Part shown: piece after piece, positions 15,258 to 23,188 of the stretch
Numbering within the stretch: position 1 is the first letter of the stretch
Layout of the letters: every line of letters starts with the position of its first letter
Source: Candidatus Omnitrophota bacterium
GTDB lineage: Bacteria; Omnitrophota; Gorgyraeia; 2-01-FULL-45-10
Assembly: GCA_028715345.1 (NCBI GenBank)
Contig: JAQUSB010000011.1
Span: 1-54,047 of the forward strand
DNA length: 54,047 nucleotides
Direction: 5' to 3'
Made by a program: the position numbers and the translations under genes
Notes under the pieces: model-generated
Told to the model about the DNA's origin: nothing
What the model saw: the letters and a program-made list of their open reading frames with translations, nothing else
Database searches by the model: none

Positions 15258-15938
15258 ATGCCGATGTTTCAAGCAGGTCTTAGGAATGCCTGGTTGCTAT
15301 ATATCCCATTCTTGATCGGAGGAATGTATATTGGTATACAGAATAAAGTCATCGCCAAGCGCATGGCGGATATGACTGGATACACTATGAGAGAAAAGGT
15401 TTTTACGTTTATTGCTTCGCTCACTCCTTATCCATACATGATCTTAGCTGTCTGGGCACCGTTTACAGCCATAAAACATCTCCTGTATCTAGGCGCCGTT
15501 ATTTATGTTATAGGCATGACAATGTTTTTTTTAACGCTCTATGTTATCGCGAAAACACCTCTTAACTCATCATTCTCTGCGGGAGTCTATAAGATTTCAA
15601 GAAATCCTCTTTACGTTTCTGCTACGCTGATCTTCCTTGGCGTATCATTAATGACGGCCAATATTATTCTATTTGTTTTTTTGCTCGCTATTATTGTACC
15701 GCAGCATTTTATGATACTTGCGGAAGAGAGGGTGTGCAGACTCAAATATGGCCGGACATTCGAAGAATATATTAAAAAGGTGCCTAGATATATTCATTTT
15801 AGCGTGTTTTTTAAAACTATAATAAAAGGTCTGCGAGTGATCCTTGCCTCAGCAATGTTGGGCTTAGCGGCTGCTTTGGGGTACAATGTAAAAAAAGAAA
15901 AAAATAATTCCAAACACCGGATGGAGGATGAAAAATAG
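15258..15938 (+). CDS. isoprenylcysteine carboxyl methyltransferase / phospholipid methyltransferase-like membrane protein
   Basis: 226 residues with four to five hydrophobic helices. The C-terminal half carries the ICMT/PEMT signature: GVYKISRNPLYVSATLIFLGVSL, then AEERVCRLKYGRTFEEYIKKVPRYI, the SAM-binding region of these enzymes. Likely methylates a lipid or lipid-linked substrate in the inner membrane; the true substrate is unknown. RBS GCGAGGTGG precedes ATG 15258. It is flanked by miaB fragments 3 and 4. Confidence 0.75.
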   Translation: MPMFQAGLRNAWLLYIPFLIGGMYIGIQNKVIAKRMADMTGYTMREKVFTFIASLTPYPYMILAVWAPFTAIKHLLYLGAVIYVIGMTMFFLTLYVIAKTPLNSSFSAGVYKISRNPLYVSATLIFLGVSLMTANIILFVFLLAIIVPQHFMILAEERVCRLKYGRTFEEYIKKVPRYIHFSVFFKTIIKGLRVILASAMLGLAAALGYNVKKEKNNSKHRMEDEK

Positions 15939-15975
15939 ATTAGGTTGTAATTATGTTTTGGAGTAGCCATTTAGT

Positions 15976-16038
15976 ATGAAAAAAAATAAACCCAGTCTGT
16001 ACATAAAAACCTTCGGTTGGCCGATGTCTACCCTATAG
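15976..16038 (+). pseudogene. miaB 5'-end fragment 4
   Basis: ATG 15976 opens a 20-codon frame, MKKNKPSLYIKTFGWPMSTL, then TAG. IKTFGWPM aligns with IKTFGCQM of fragment 1. In another frame just after (about 16047-16070) MADLAEAL resembles the following MiaB segment (DSE-x-MADLL), so this fragment may retain slightly more of the gene. The rest to 16106 shows no gene. Confidence 0.6.
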
Positions 16039-16106
16039 ACACAGCATGGCGGATCTTGCGGAGGCGTTAACGGGGGATGGATAGGCGCGTTCTACAAAAT
16101 ATTTGC

Positions 16107-16134
16107 TTGACAGTAATTAAAAAATCAGTATAAT
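16107..16134 (+). promoter_or_regulatory. fur promoter
   Basis: TTGACA (16107-16112), a 16-nt spacer and TATAAT (16129-16134). The start is expected near 16141, inside the putative operator. Confidence 0.85.
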
Positions 16135-16136
16135 TG

Positions 16137-16159
16137 TTAATGGAAACCATTTTCATTAA
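16137..16159 (+). promoter_or_regulatory. Fur-type operator upstream of fur
   Basis: A 23-bp imperfect palindrome, TTAATGGAAA-CCA-TTTTCATTAA, overlapping the predicted transcription start. A near-identical site is at 16663. This arrangement implies autorepression. Confidence 0.75.
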
Positions 16160-16168
16160 GGAGATGTA

Positions 16169-16642
16169 ATGCCAAGAGGTAATTGCAGGGGGCAGGGTTG
16201 GTGGCACGGGAAATTTCAGGGATGCGGATATCGGCTTACTGCCGGTAGAGAAGCTATCCTTGATATCTTGTCTAAATCCGAAGGCCATTTAAGCGCCGAA
16301 GATATCTACATGAAAGTCCATCCCAAATATCCTAATGTCGGTCTTACTACTATTTATAGGACATTGGATGTGTTGTCTAATCTTGGTATGGTGTCGAAGC
16401 TTGATTTTGGTGATAGGAGGGCTCGCTACGAATTAGCTGAGGGCCCTAAGGGAGCGCATCATCATCACCATTTAGTTTGTACGGATTGCAACAAAGTGGT
16501 TGATTACACGGATTTCATTGATGATGAGGTAGAGCTTTTGCGAGAAACCGAGAAGGGTTTAGGCGCAAAATACAATTTTAAGATCACAAATCATATTATT
16601 CAATTCTACGGTTTGTGCAATAAATGTAGCGCCAAGAAATAA
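16169..16642 (+). CDS. Fur-family metalloregulator
   Basis: 157 residues. Winged helix: YRLTAGREAILDILSKSEGHLSAEDIYMKVHPKYPNVGLTTIYRTLDVLSNLGMV. Metal sites: the run HHHHH before LVC, CTDCNK and a C-terminal CNKC, i.e. two CxxC pairs for structural zinc. The N-terminus is unusual, with a Gly/Trp/Cys/His-containing extension PRGNCRGQGWWHGKFQGCG before the DNA-binding helix. Flanked by matching operators and followed by ferritin, Fe-S and transporter genes, it likely senses iron or another metal; Fur, PerR and Zur cannot be separated by sequence reading alone. RBS AAGGAG. Confidence 0.88.
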   Translation: MPRGNCRGQGWWHGKFQGCGYRLTAGREAILDILSKSEGHLSAEDIYMKVHPKYPNVGLTTIYRTLDVLSNLGMVSKLDFGDRRARYELAEGPKGAHHHHHLVCTDCNKVVDYTDFIDDEVELLRETEKGLGAKYNFKITNHIIQFYGLCNKCSAKK

Positions 16643-16662
16643 TCGCTATATTTTTTTGTCTT

Positions 16663-16685
16663 TTAATGGAAATAGTTTTCACTAA
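16663..16685 (+). promoter_or_regulatory. second Fur-type operator, upstream of the metal module
   Basis: TTAATGGAAA-TAG-TTTTCACTAA matches the site at 16137 in 19 of 23 positions. It lies 17 nt before the DUF5320 gene and its RBS (GGGAGGTG), so the downstream genes are probably co-regulated with fur. Confidence 0.75.
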
Positions 16686-16702
16686 CAAAAGGGAGGTGTA
16701 AG

Positions 16703-17038
16703 ATGCCGGGTTTTGACGGAACGGGCCCTATGGGGCAAGGCAGTATGACAGGCGGTGGAAGGGGGTATTGTGCGGTTAATTTAAGCGGCACGGTTGCAAG
16801 ACGAGGCGTTGGGCGTGGATTTTTCGCTAGAGGAGGAGGTCGGGGGCATAGGAATTGTTTTTACGCTACAGGCTTGCCGGGATGGATGCGTGCGCAAAAG
16901 GGTATGCAGGCATTTGGCGGGGGCGGGCGTGAGTTATCTAAGGAAGACGAATTGTCTATGTTAAAAGGTCAGGCTGATTATCTTAAGGCTGAACTTGAAG
17001 CGGTGCAAACGAGAGTTCAGGATTTAGAAGCTAAATAA
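16703..17038 (+). CDS. DUF5320 glycine-rich protein
   Basis: 111 residues. The N-terminus MPGFDGTGPMGQGSMTGGG followed by RGYC is the DUF5320 signature; the middle is Gly/Arg-rich with Cys residues; the C-terminus is a short coiled coil (DELSMLKGQADYLKAELEAVQTRVQDLEAK). These proteins habitually sit beside NifX/NifB-like and MinD-ferredoxin genes in anaerobes, as here; molecular role unknown. Confidence 0.85.
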   Translation: MPGFDGTGPMGQGSMTGGGRGYCAVNLSGTVARRGVGRGFFARGGGRGHRNCFYATGLPGWMRAQKGMQAFGGGGRELSKEDELSMLKGQADYLKAELEAVQTRVQDLEAK

Positions 17039-17055
17039 GAAAGGGGAGTAAAAAC

Positions 17056-17433
17056 ATGAGAGTAGGAGTCGTTTTGGAAGATGAGAATGGTGTGCATGGG
17101 AATGTTTGTGCGCATTTTGGGCAATGTAAGTTTTTCTTTTTGGCGGATATCGATCAGGCGAAAAAGAAAATAACAGGCACTCGTATTGTGCCTAATACAG
17201 CTGTGCATGGCGGCGGCGGATGCGTGGCTGTTGATGAGATATTGAAATATAAAATAACCCATGTGATCGCTGGCGGAATGGGCATGGGCGCTCAGCAGAA
17301 ATTCGCACAAGCAGGAGTTCAGGTTTTTGGTTATTCCGGTAACGTGCAAAAAGCCCTTGATGATTTTATGAATAATACCTTGGGCGGACTTGAGGCATGC
17401 AAGGATCATGGGCAAGGAGGAAGTTGCCATTAA
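17056..17433 (+). CDS. NifX/NifB-type dinitrogenase cofactor-binding family protein
   Basis: 125 residues with the Nitro_FeMo-Co fold: MRVGVVLEDE, NVCAHFGQCKFFFLADID, HGGGGCVAVDEIL and THVIAGGMGMGAQQKFAQAGVQVFGYSG. The C-terminus is Cys/His-rich (EACKDHGQGGSCH), which would suit metal or cluster binding. No nitrogenase gene is present, so it probably handles an Fe-S or other metal cluster in a different pathway. RBS AAGGGGAG. Confidence 0.85.
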   Translation: MRVGVVLEDENGVHGNVCAHFGQCKFFFLADIDQAKKKITGTRIVPNTAVHGGGGCVAVDEILKYKITHVIAGGMGMGAQQKFAQAGVQVFGYSGNVQKALDDFMNNTLGGLEACKDHGQGGSCH

Positions 17434-17446
17434 GGAAGGTGATAAT

Positions 17447-17818
17447 ATGAAATTATGTATTACGTCCGAAGGAAAAACTTTAGACGCTAAAGTTGATCCT
17501 CGCTTCGGCCGGTGCCAGAATTTCATTTTTTTCGATACTGATATCGGTAATTTCGAAGCGTGTGAAAATGCGAATGCTCAATTTCAAGGTGGGGCTGGCA
17601 TTCAGTCTGGTCAGCTTGTGGTGTCTAAAGGTGTTAAAGCGGTTCTTACCGGAAACGTGGGCCCTAATGCTCATCAGGTTTTATCTGCGGCGGGGGTCAG
17701 CGTTTTTACCGGTGTTTCAGGAACGGTAAAGGAAGCGGTTGAGAATTATAAGAATGGAAAATACAAATCGGCCGATGCGCCAAACGTCGGTTCAAAATTC
17801 GGCATGCCGAATAAATAA
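17447..17818 (+). CDS. second NifX-type cluster-binding protein
   Basis: 123 residues from ATG 17447 after AAGGAAGGTG; the frame is open upstream to 17390 but overlaps the preceding gene. Motifs: MKLCITSEGKTLDAKVDPRFGRCQNFIFFD, IQSGQLVVSKGVKAVLTGNVGPNAHQVLSAAGV and FTGVSGTVKEAVENYKNGK. This subgroup lacks the Cys-rich tail of its upstream neighbour, so the tandem pair probably has distinct partners. Confidence 0.85.
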   Translation: MKLCITSEGKTLDAKVDPRFGRCQNFIFFDTDIGNFEACENANAQFQGGAGIQSGQLVVSKGVKAVLTGNVGPNAHQVLSAAGVSVFTGVSGTVKEAVENYKNGKYKSADAPNVGSKFGMPNK

Positions 17819-17830
17819 AAGGAGGGTCAA

Positions 17831-18316
17831 ATGGGAACAAAGGGGCGAGAGTTAGTTGGTGCAGATGTCAAAAAGATTGTTACTTTATTAAATAAGGCGT
17901 TTGCTGATGAATGGCTAGCGTATTATCAATACTGGGTTGGAGCAAAAGTTGCACGTGGTCAGATGCGTGGAGCTGTGGCTGGGGAGCTCGAGCAACATGC
18001 GGGCGAAGAACTTAAACATGCGGGTATGCTCACCGAGAGAATTATCCAACTTGGCGGAACACCGATATTGAAACCGGAAGATTGGTATAAGCAGACAAAT
18101 TGCGGTTATGACGCTCCGGAAGATCCATCGGTAAAAACTCTTTTGAAGCAGAATATCAAGGGTGAGCAATGCGCTATTGATGTTTATAAGAAACTTGCGG
18201 ATGCGGTCAAGGACAAGGATGTGATCACGTATCATCTTGCCTTAGAAATTATGGCGGATGAGGTTGAGCATGAGGAGGATTTGGAGTCACTTCTTGAAGA
18301 TATGTCGCAGAAGTAG
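17831..18316 (+). CDS. ferritin-like diiron protein
   Basis: 161 residues, four-helix bundle pattern. Iron-ligand motifs: FADEWLAYYQYW (E), ELEQHAGEELKHAGML (E-x6-E-x2-H type), KGEQCAIDVYKKL (E) and MADEVEHEEDLESLL (E-x2-H). This is the bacterioferritin/DPS-like ferritin arrangement, so it likely stores or oxidises iron or detoxifies peroxide. It follows the NifX pair by 12 nt with a GGAGGG site, in the Fur-flanked cluster. Confidence 0.85.
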   Translation: MGTKGRELVGADVKKIVTLLNKAFADEWLAYYQYWVGAKVARGQMRGAVAGELEQHAGEELKHAGMLTERIIQLGGTPILKPEDWYKQTNCGYDAPEDPSVKTLLKQNIKGEQCAIDVYKKLADAVKDKDVITYHLALEIMADEVEHEEDLESLLEDMSQK

Positions 18317-18322
18317 GTCAAA

Positions 18323-18928
18323 TTGAATAACGAAATATTAGAGAATCACAAGAGGTATTTAGAGCGTAAAGCCCTCTATAAAAGTTTCGGATACGATGTA
18401 GATAAAGAACGGGATTTTATCCTTAAGCAGGCGGAGCCTGTCTCGGGGAGAATCCTTGAGGCCGGAACTGGCAAGGGGCATTTTGCGCTCGCCTTGGCGA
18501 AGGCAGGGTATTCATTTGTTACCTTTGATATCTCTCCGGAAGAACAGCGTTTTGCGAAGCTGAATATCACTCATTTTGGGTTTGATAAACAGGTAGATTT
18601 CAGGATCGAAAACGGAGAGAAAACGAGTTTCCTGTCAGGAAGTTTTGACGTGGTTTTTTCCGTGAATGTCCTGCATCATTTGCGTAACGCCTACCAAGTT
18701 ATCGATGAACTCATCCGGCTCATTTCATCTAATGGCAAATTGATCCTAGCTGATTTTACAGATGAAGGGTTTAAGGTGATGGATAAGATTCACGGGCTTG
18801 AAGGCAATAAGCATGAGGTGCGGGAGGTTACATTATCTGACGCTGAGAATTATTTAGGCAATAAAGGGTTTAAGGTCATCGGGACAAAAAGTATATATCA
18901 AGCTGTCCTTATGGCTGAAAAAAGGTAA
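18323..18928 (+). CDS. class I SAM-dependent methyltransferase
   Basis: 201 residues, TTG start 7 nt after the ferritin stop. Motif I is ILEAGTGKGHFALALAKAG, motif II FVTFDIS, motif IV FDVVFSVNVLHHL; the ending is less conserved. It belongs to the large Methyltransf_11/25 group whose substrates range widely; nothing visible fixes the substrate here. Operon position suggests a service role in the metal module. Confidence 0.8.
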   Translation: MNNEILENHKRYLERKALYKSFGYDVDKERDFILKQAEPVSGRILEAGTGKGHFALALAKAGYSFVTFDISPEEQRFAKLNITHFGFDKQVDFRIENGEKTSFLSGSFDVVFSVNVLHHLRNAYQVIDELIRLISSNGKLILADFTDEGFKVMDKIHGLEGNKHEVREVTLSDAENYLGNKGFKVIGTKSIYQAVLMAEKR

Positions 18929-18937
18929 TGAGTTATT

Positions 18938-19813
18938 ATGATTATTTCAATAGCCAGCGGTAAGGGTGGAACAGGAAAAACAACAGTTGCGGTCAACCTG
19001 GCGCTTTCACTTCAGAATGTGCAGATCCTTGATTGTGATGTTGAGGAGCCGAATGCCCACATCTTCTTAAAACCAAAGATTATTGGGGAGAAGAAGGCTG
19101 TTATTCCTGTGCCGGAAATTGACGAGGCAAAATGCGACTATTGCGGTAAGTGTAGAGAGGTATGCGCCTACCACGCTATTGCGGTCGTACCAGCAAATGA
19201 TGGAAAAAAGGGGAGCGTGTTAATTTTCCCGCATCTTTGCCATGGTTGTGGCGCATGCAGTCTGCTGTGCCCTAAGGGAGCGATTAAGGAGATCGATAAA
19301 GAGATCGGGATTATTGAAACCGGCGAGAAAGAAAACATGATGTTTGTCCACGGCCGTCTTAATGTCGGGGAGGCAATGTCACCCCCTGTTATAAGGCAGG
19401 TGAAGAAGCATATTAACTTGTCAAAAACAGTCATTATTGATGCGCCGCCGGGGACGTCTTGTCCAGTGATCACAGCGGTTAAAGGGAGCGATTTTTGCGT
19501 GCTGGTTACGGAGCCTACGCCTTTCGGGCTCAATGATCTTATTTTGGCGGTTGAGGTATTGCGTAAAATCGAGATTCCCTTCGGGGTGGTCATTAACCGT
19601 GCGGATATTGGCGATGGCAATGTAGAGGACTATTGCGAAAAAGAGAATATCCCTATTTTGATGAAAATTCCTTTTTCCAAAGAAATAGCGGTAAGTTACT
19701 CAGAAGGCATTCCGGTTGTTGAGAGGGATATTTCATATCAGGATAAATTTATTAATTTGTATTTAAACATTTGCGGGATAAAGAATGAAGCAGATAGTTG
19801 TCGTAAGCGGTAA
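18938..19813 (+). CDS. MinD/Mrp-family ATPase with inserted ferredoxin domain, copy 1
   Basis: 291 residues. Deviant Walker A KGGTGKTTVAVN, DCDVEEPNAH, an inserted double 4Fe-4S ferredoxin (CDYCGKCREVCAYHAI and CHGCGACSLLCPKGAI), IDAPPGTSCP and VTEPTPFG. These ATPases occur in pairs in anaerobes beside NifX-type and NifU-like proteins and are thought to load or carry Fe-S clusters, by analogy with Mrp/NBP35. The end overlaps copy 2 by 29 nt. Confidence 0.9.
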   Translation: MIISIASGKGGTGKTTVAVNLALSLQNVQILDCDVEEPNAHIFLKPKIIGEKKAVIPVPEIDEAKCDYCGKCREVCAYHAIAVVPANDGKKGSVLIFPHLCHGCGACSLLCPKGAIKEIDKEIGIIETGEKENMMFVHGRLNVGEAMSPPVIRQVKKHINLSKTVIIDAPPGTSCPVITAVKGSDFCVLVTEPTPFGLNDLILAVEVLRKIEIPFGVVINRADIGDGNVEDYCEKENIPILMKIPFSKEIAVSYSEGIPVVERDISYQDKFINLYLNICGIKNEADSCRKR

Positions 19814-20636
19814 AGGCGGAACTGGCAAAACGGTTGTGACAGGATCTCTTGCCTTCTTAGCGCAAAATAAAATAATGGTGGATTGTGATGTGGATGCGGC
19901 CGATTTGCATTTGCTATTGCATCCGAATGTCAAGGAACGCCGCGAATTCAGAAGCGGACAGACAGCTGTTATTGAAAAGAAGCTCTGCGAAAAGTGCGGG
20001 AAATGCTTATCGGCATGCAAATTCGAGGCGATAAAACCTGATTTCAGTATTGAACCGTTTTCCTGTGAAGGGTGCGGTTTATGCGCTCAGTTATGTCCGT
20101 ATGGCGCAATACGCATGAATGAAAATGTCGCTGGAGAATGGTTTATTTCGGATACACAATATGGGCCCTTTGTTCACGCTAAATTGGGGATCGCTGAGGA
20201 AAATTCAGGCAAACTGGTAGCCAAAATCAGGCAAGTTGCCAAGGAATTAGCCGAGAAAGACAGTCTTGATTATGTAATTATTGACGGGCCTCCGGGTATA
20301 GGGTGCCCGGTTATAGCGTCATTGTCAGGAGTCGACTGCGCATTAATCGTGACGGAGCCGACTCTCTCGGGTTTGCATGACGCTGAGCGTGTTATGGAAG
20401 TAGCTAAACATTTTAATATCCCGGTTAAACTGGTAGTGAATAAGTACGACTTGAATCTTGTAATGACAGAAAAGATTGAAGCGTTTTGTCAGGCAAAAGG
20501 TGTTTTAGTCGTTGGCAGGATCGCTTTCGACAAGGTGGTTGTTCAAGCGCTGGTTGCGGGGAAAACTATTGTTGAGTATGCGGACTGTTTGGCGGGTAAT
20601 GAGGTGAGAAAAATTTGGGAATGTTTAAAGGACTAG
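19785..20636 (+). CDS. MinD/Mrp-family ATPase with inserted ferredoxin domain, copy 2
   Basis: 283 residues, same layout as copy 1: KGGTGKTVVTGS, DCDVDAADLH, ferredoxin motifs CEKCGKCLSACKFEAI and CEGCGLCAQLCPYGAI, IDGPPGIGCP and VTEPTLSGLH. Copies 1 and 2 differ in the switch residue after the Walker A and in the cluster-flanking residues, and in related clusters they probably work as a heterodimer. They overlap, ensuring coupled synthesis. Confidence 0.9.
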   Translation: MKQIVVVSGKGGTGKTVVTGSLAFLAQNKIMVDCDVDAADLHLLLHPNVKERREFRSGQTAVIEKKLCEKCGKCLSACKFEAIKPDFSIEPFSCEGCGLCAQLCPYGAIRMNENVAGEWFISDTQYGPFVHAKLGIAEENSGKLVAKIRQVAKELAEKDSLDYVIIDGPPGIGCPVIASLSGVDCALIVTEPTLSGLHDAERVMEVAKHFNIPVKLVVNKYDLNLVMTEKIEAFCQAKGVLVVGRIAFDKVVVQALVAGKTIVEYADCLAGNEVRKIWECLKD

Positions 20637-20646
20637 GAGGAGTAGG

Positions 20647-21039
20647 ATGGAACATGATAAAGAAGAAGCTCTTGCTGAATATCCCCAAGAGGTTATTGAA
20701 TTAATAAACGACCAAAAATATTTTGGCAGGATGAACGATCCCGTTGCGTCTTCTTACTTGAAGGGCCTCTGCGGTGATGCGATGGAGTTTTATCTATCTA
20801 TCGATAAAGATAAGATCACCGAGATAAAATATTATACCGATGGCTGTCATGCCACTCGGGCATGTGCGGCGATGGCGGCGAAGCTGGCTGACGGTAAGAC
20901 TGTTAAAGAGGCTCTATTGATTTCGGCTGGAGAGGTTATTACGAGGTTGAAAGGTTTGCCGGAAGACCATTTACATTGTTCAATTCTTTCCGTAAGCACT
21001 CTTTATAGGGCGATAGCGGACTATCTGCTTAAGAAGTAA
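20647..21039 (+). CDS. NifU/IscU-like Fe-S scaffold protein
   Basis: 130 residues. Three scaffold cysteines in family positions: GLCGDAMEFYL, DGCHATRACAAM and LHCSILSV, so the IscU-type C...C...C set plus an extra Cys is intact. The IscU chaperone-binding LPPVK-type loop is not evident, as in the divergent NifU-like group of anaerobes. With the two MinD-ferredoxins and NifX proteins it suggests a dedicated Fe-S assembly or delivery path. RBS AGGAGGAG. Confidence 0.88.
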   Translation: MEHDKEEALAEYPQEVIELINDQKYFGRMNDPVASSYLKGLCGDAMEFYLSIDKDKITEIKYYTDGCHATRACAAMAAKLADGKTVKEALLISAGEVITRLKGLPEDHLHCSILSVSTLYRAIADYLLKK

Positions 21040-21048
21040 GGGGATTAA

Positions 21049-21786
21049 ATGAATTTTATCTGGGCATTGGGAGCGAGTATTGTTATAAGCCTGATTTCCT
21101 TTGTGGGGGTTATCAGTCTGCTGTTTAAAGAAAACATACTTAACAAGATTCTCCTTTTATTGATCAGTTTTTCCGCAGGGGCCTTGATCGGAGGCGCATT
21201 TTTACATTTGATACCGGAAGCGGCGGAGCATAACCCTCATAGCGAGGTTTATTTATTCGTAATAGTTGGTTTTATCCTGTTTTTTATTCTTGAGAAATAT
21301 TTGCATTGGCGGCATTGCCATAAGGGCAAGTGCGATATTCACACATTTACGTACCTGAATCTCATTGGAGACGGAGTGCATAATTTCATCGATGGTTTGA
21401 TAATTGGATCTTCTTTTGTAGTCAATGTTAATTTCGGTTTTGCCACGTCATTCGCGATTATTATGCACGAAATACCACAGGAGATTGGGGATTTTGGTGT
21501 TTTGATTTACGGCGGTTTGAACAAAAACAAGGCATTATTTTATAATTTTTTATCCGCACTTACGGCGGTTATAGGTACAGTCATCGGTTATGCGTTAGCG
21601 AACATATCAGATGCTTTTTTGAGATTGCTCATGCCGATGGCGGCCGGAGGTTTTATTTATATAGCGAGTTGTGATTTAATTCCTGAACTGCACAAACAGC
21701 AGGATGTTAAGAAGGCCACTCTTTCAATGGCTGTATTTATTCTTGGCGTGGCATTCATGTATCTTGCGGCAACAATGCATCATTAA
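21049..21786 (+). CDS. ZIP-family metal transporter
   Basis: 245 residues, about eight membrane helices. The ZIP metal-pathway motifs are present: DGVHNFIDGLIIGSSF in helix 4 and IIMHEIPQEIGDFG in helix 5. A His/Cys loop (HWRHCHKGKCDIH) lies in the cytoplasmic segment before helix 4. ZIP proteins bring Zn2+, Fe2+ or Mn2+ into the cytoplasm, so it would supply metal to the module. Start ATG 21049 is 9 nt after the scaffold gene. Confidence 0.9.
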   Translation: MNFIWALGASIVISLISFVGVISLLFKENILNKILLLLISFSAGALIGGAFLHLIPEAAEHNPHSEVYLFVIVGFILFFILEKYLHWRHCHKGKCDIHTFTYLNLIGDGVHNFIDGLIIGSSFVVNVNFGFATSFAIIMHEIPQEIGDFGVLIYGGLNKNKALFYNFLSALTAVIGTVIGYALANISDAFLRLLMPMAAGGFIYIASCDLIPELHKQQDVKKATLSMAVFILGVAFMYLAATMHH

Positions 21787-21790
21787 GCAT

Positions 21791-22501
21791 ATGAAAATAA
21801 AAGTTATCGCTACAGGATCAAGTAAATTCCAGCGTTTCATGCGCAGATGGGGCGTTTCGTTCTTAATCGGCGAGGATGTGTTGTTCGACACCTTTGGAGA
21901 TCCGGGTGTTTTTATGAATAATTTGCCTAAGCTTCAAGTCGATATAGGAAAAATCAAGCACATAGTCTTGTCGCATGATGACTGGGATCATATTGCTGGG
22001 CTATGGTATTTATTGCCTAATCGACAGGATATCACGGTCTATATTTGCCCCGGGTTTAAGAAGGAAATAAAGGAAAGAATCGTTTCTTTCGGTGCAAAGA
22101 TTATCGAGGCGGGACAGTTGATTCAAGTCAGAGAAAATATTTATACCACAGGGGAGCTTTATGGTGAATCAGGCGGCCGTAAGATATATGAACAGTCTGT
22201 TGTGATTAAAGAAAAAAACGGTTTAGCGGTACTCTGTGGGTGCGCTCATCCCGGAGTGGAGAAGATTATCGAGAGAGCCAAGGATAGCTTTAAGACAAAC
22301 ATTTCTTCGCTTATCGGTGGTTTTCATCTTAAAGACAATACAAATGAAGTCAACGGGCGAATTATAAAAGAATTGAATGAAACCGGTATTCGCAGGATTA
22401 TGCCGATGCATTGTACCGGTAAGCGTGCGGTTGAGTTAATACGCCAATCTTTTGGAGAGGGTTTTGCGTGGTTGAAGGAAGGAGACGAAATAGAGTTGTG
22501 A
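21791..22501 (+). CDS. metallo-beta-lactamase-fold hydrolase (COG1237 type)
   Basis: 236 residues from ATG 21791, 4 nt after the ZIP stop. Metal motifs: SHDDWDHIAGL (HxxxDH variant with D in place of the first H), GGFHLKD and MPMHCTGKRA. The pattern matches the dihydropterin ribofuranosyl-aminobenzene phosphate synthase-like MBL subgroup found with Fe-S and DsrE genes in anaerobes. The first HxH histidine reads Asp (H-D-D-x-D-H), so exact metal coordination is uncertain. Confidence 0.82.
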   Translation: MKIKVIATGSSKFQRFMRRWGVSFLIGEDVLFDTFGDPGVFMNNLPKLQVDIGKIKHIVLSHDDWDHIAGLWYLLPNRQDITVYICPGFKKEIKERIVSFGAKIIEAGQLIQVRENIYTTGELYGESGGRKIYEQSVVIKEKNGLAVLCGCAHPGVEKIIERAKDSFKTNISSLIGGFHLKDNTNEVNGRIIKELNETGIRRIMPMHCTGKRAVELIRQSFGEGFAWLKEGDEIEL

Positions 22502-22686
22502 ATAAGATAGTGATTATTGATGAAGATCTGTGCATTGGCTGTGGAGCGTGCGTATCACTTTGTCCTAAGAAAATTTTATATATTGATGAGAAAAGCGGGA
22601 AATGTAAGGTAACTGACGAATCTAAATGCGACCGTTTACGTGGGTGCGTTAAAGTTTGTCCAGTTGACGCTTTGAAAATTATTTAA
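22498..22686 (+). CDS. small 4Fe-4S ferredoxin
   Basis: 62 residues from GTG 22498 overlapping the MBL stop; GGAGA lies about 11 nt upstream. One canonical cluster motif, CIGCGACVSLCPKKI, and a second set CDRLRGCVKVCP, giving a 2x[4Fe-4S]-like layout with an altered first spacing. It likely passes electrons to partners in the operon. The frame is open to ATG 22468, but the upstream residues MVEGRRRNRV are not ferredoxin-like. Confidence 0.85.
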   Translation: MNKIVIIDEDLCIGCGACVSLCPKKILYIDEKSGKCKVTDESKCDRLRGCVKVCPVDALKII

Positions 22687-22701
22687 TTCAGGAGGGTTCA
22701 G

Positions 22702-23022
22702 ATGAAAATAGGAATCATAATTTCAAGCAATGACGCAGAGACGTCTTGGAATGCGCTTCGCTATGCTAACTTCGCACTTGGCCAGAAGGATGAGGTTAAG
22801 GTGTTCTTTATGGGCAAGGGTGTGGAATATCAGAGCATAAGTACGGATAAGTTCAACACCGTTGAGCAGACGGAGAAGTTTTTGCAGGCTGGCGGTAAGA
22901 TCCTTGCTTGCGGAACCTGCATTAAATCCCGCAATCAGGAAGGGACGGAAATGTGTCCGATCAATACGATGAAGGATATGTACGAGGTCATCAAAGAAAG
23001 CGATAAGGCGGTCACGTTTTAA
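22702..23022 (+). CDS. DsrE/DsrF-like sulfurtransferase-fold protein
   Basis: 106 residues: MKIGIIISSNDAETSWNALRYANFAL, VKVFFMGKGVE, and the cysteine segment GGKILACGTCIKSRNQEGTEMCP. DsrE family members carry sulfur or bind clusters through such cysteines (here CGTC plus a third Cys). It is the last gene of the Fur-flanked module and is closed by a strong terminator. A decayed relative is at 12421. Confidence 0.85.
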   Translation: MKIGIIISSNDAETSWNALRYANFALGQKDEVKVFFMGKGVEYQSISTDKFNTVEQTEKFLQAGGKILACGTCIKSRNQEGTEMCPINTMKDMYEVIKESDKAVTF

Positions 23023-23044
23023 CGCTGTCAATGCCTATATTGAG

Positions 23045-23083
23045 CCCTATGGCCGTGGTTAGCGAGTGGCTATAGGGTTTTTT
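23045..23083 (+). terminator. intrinsic terminator ending the metal module
   Basis: CCCTATGGCC (23045-23054) pairs with GGCTATAGGG (23068-23077), ten base pairs including one G-T, followed by TTTTTT. Confidence 0.92.
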
Positions 23084-23096
23084 ATTGTTTGCGGGC

Positions 23097-23188
23097 TTAC
23101 GGGTCCTCGGAAGGGGGTGTCGGGTGAGGGTCGGGCGAGGCGCGGGGAGCCAGTGATAGTGGTCAAAAAAATCGATGTCCATGTCCAT
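23097..23188 (+). repeat. long direct repeat, left copy
   Basis: About 92 bp, GC-rich, beginning TTACGGGTCCT, containing the exact 18-mer GAGGGTCGGGCGAGGCGC, and ending in AATCGATGTCCATGTCCAT. The right copy is at 31801-31891. The stretch 23189-23444 has no gene; it holds ATGTCCAT motifs near 23175-23190 and their inverse GATGGACATG twice at 23307-23326, so a large inverted structure around 23190-23310 is possible. Likely a regulatory, replication or end sequence of the mobile element. Confidence 0.7.
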
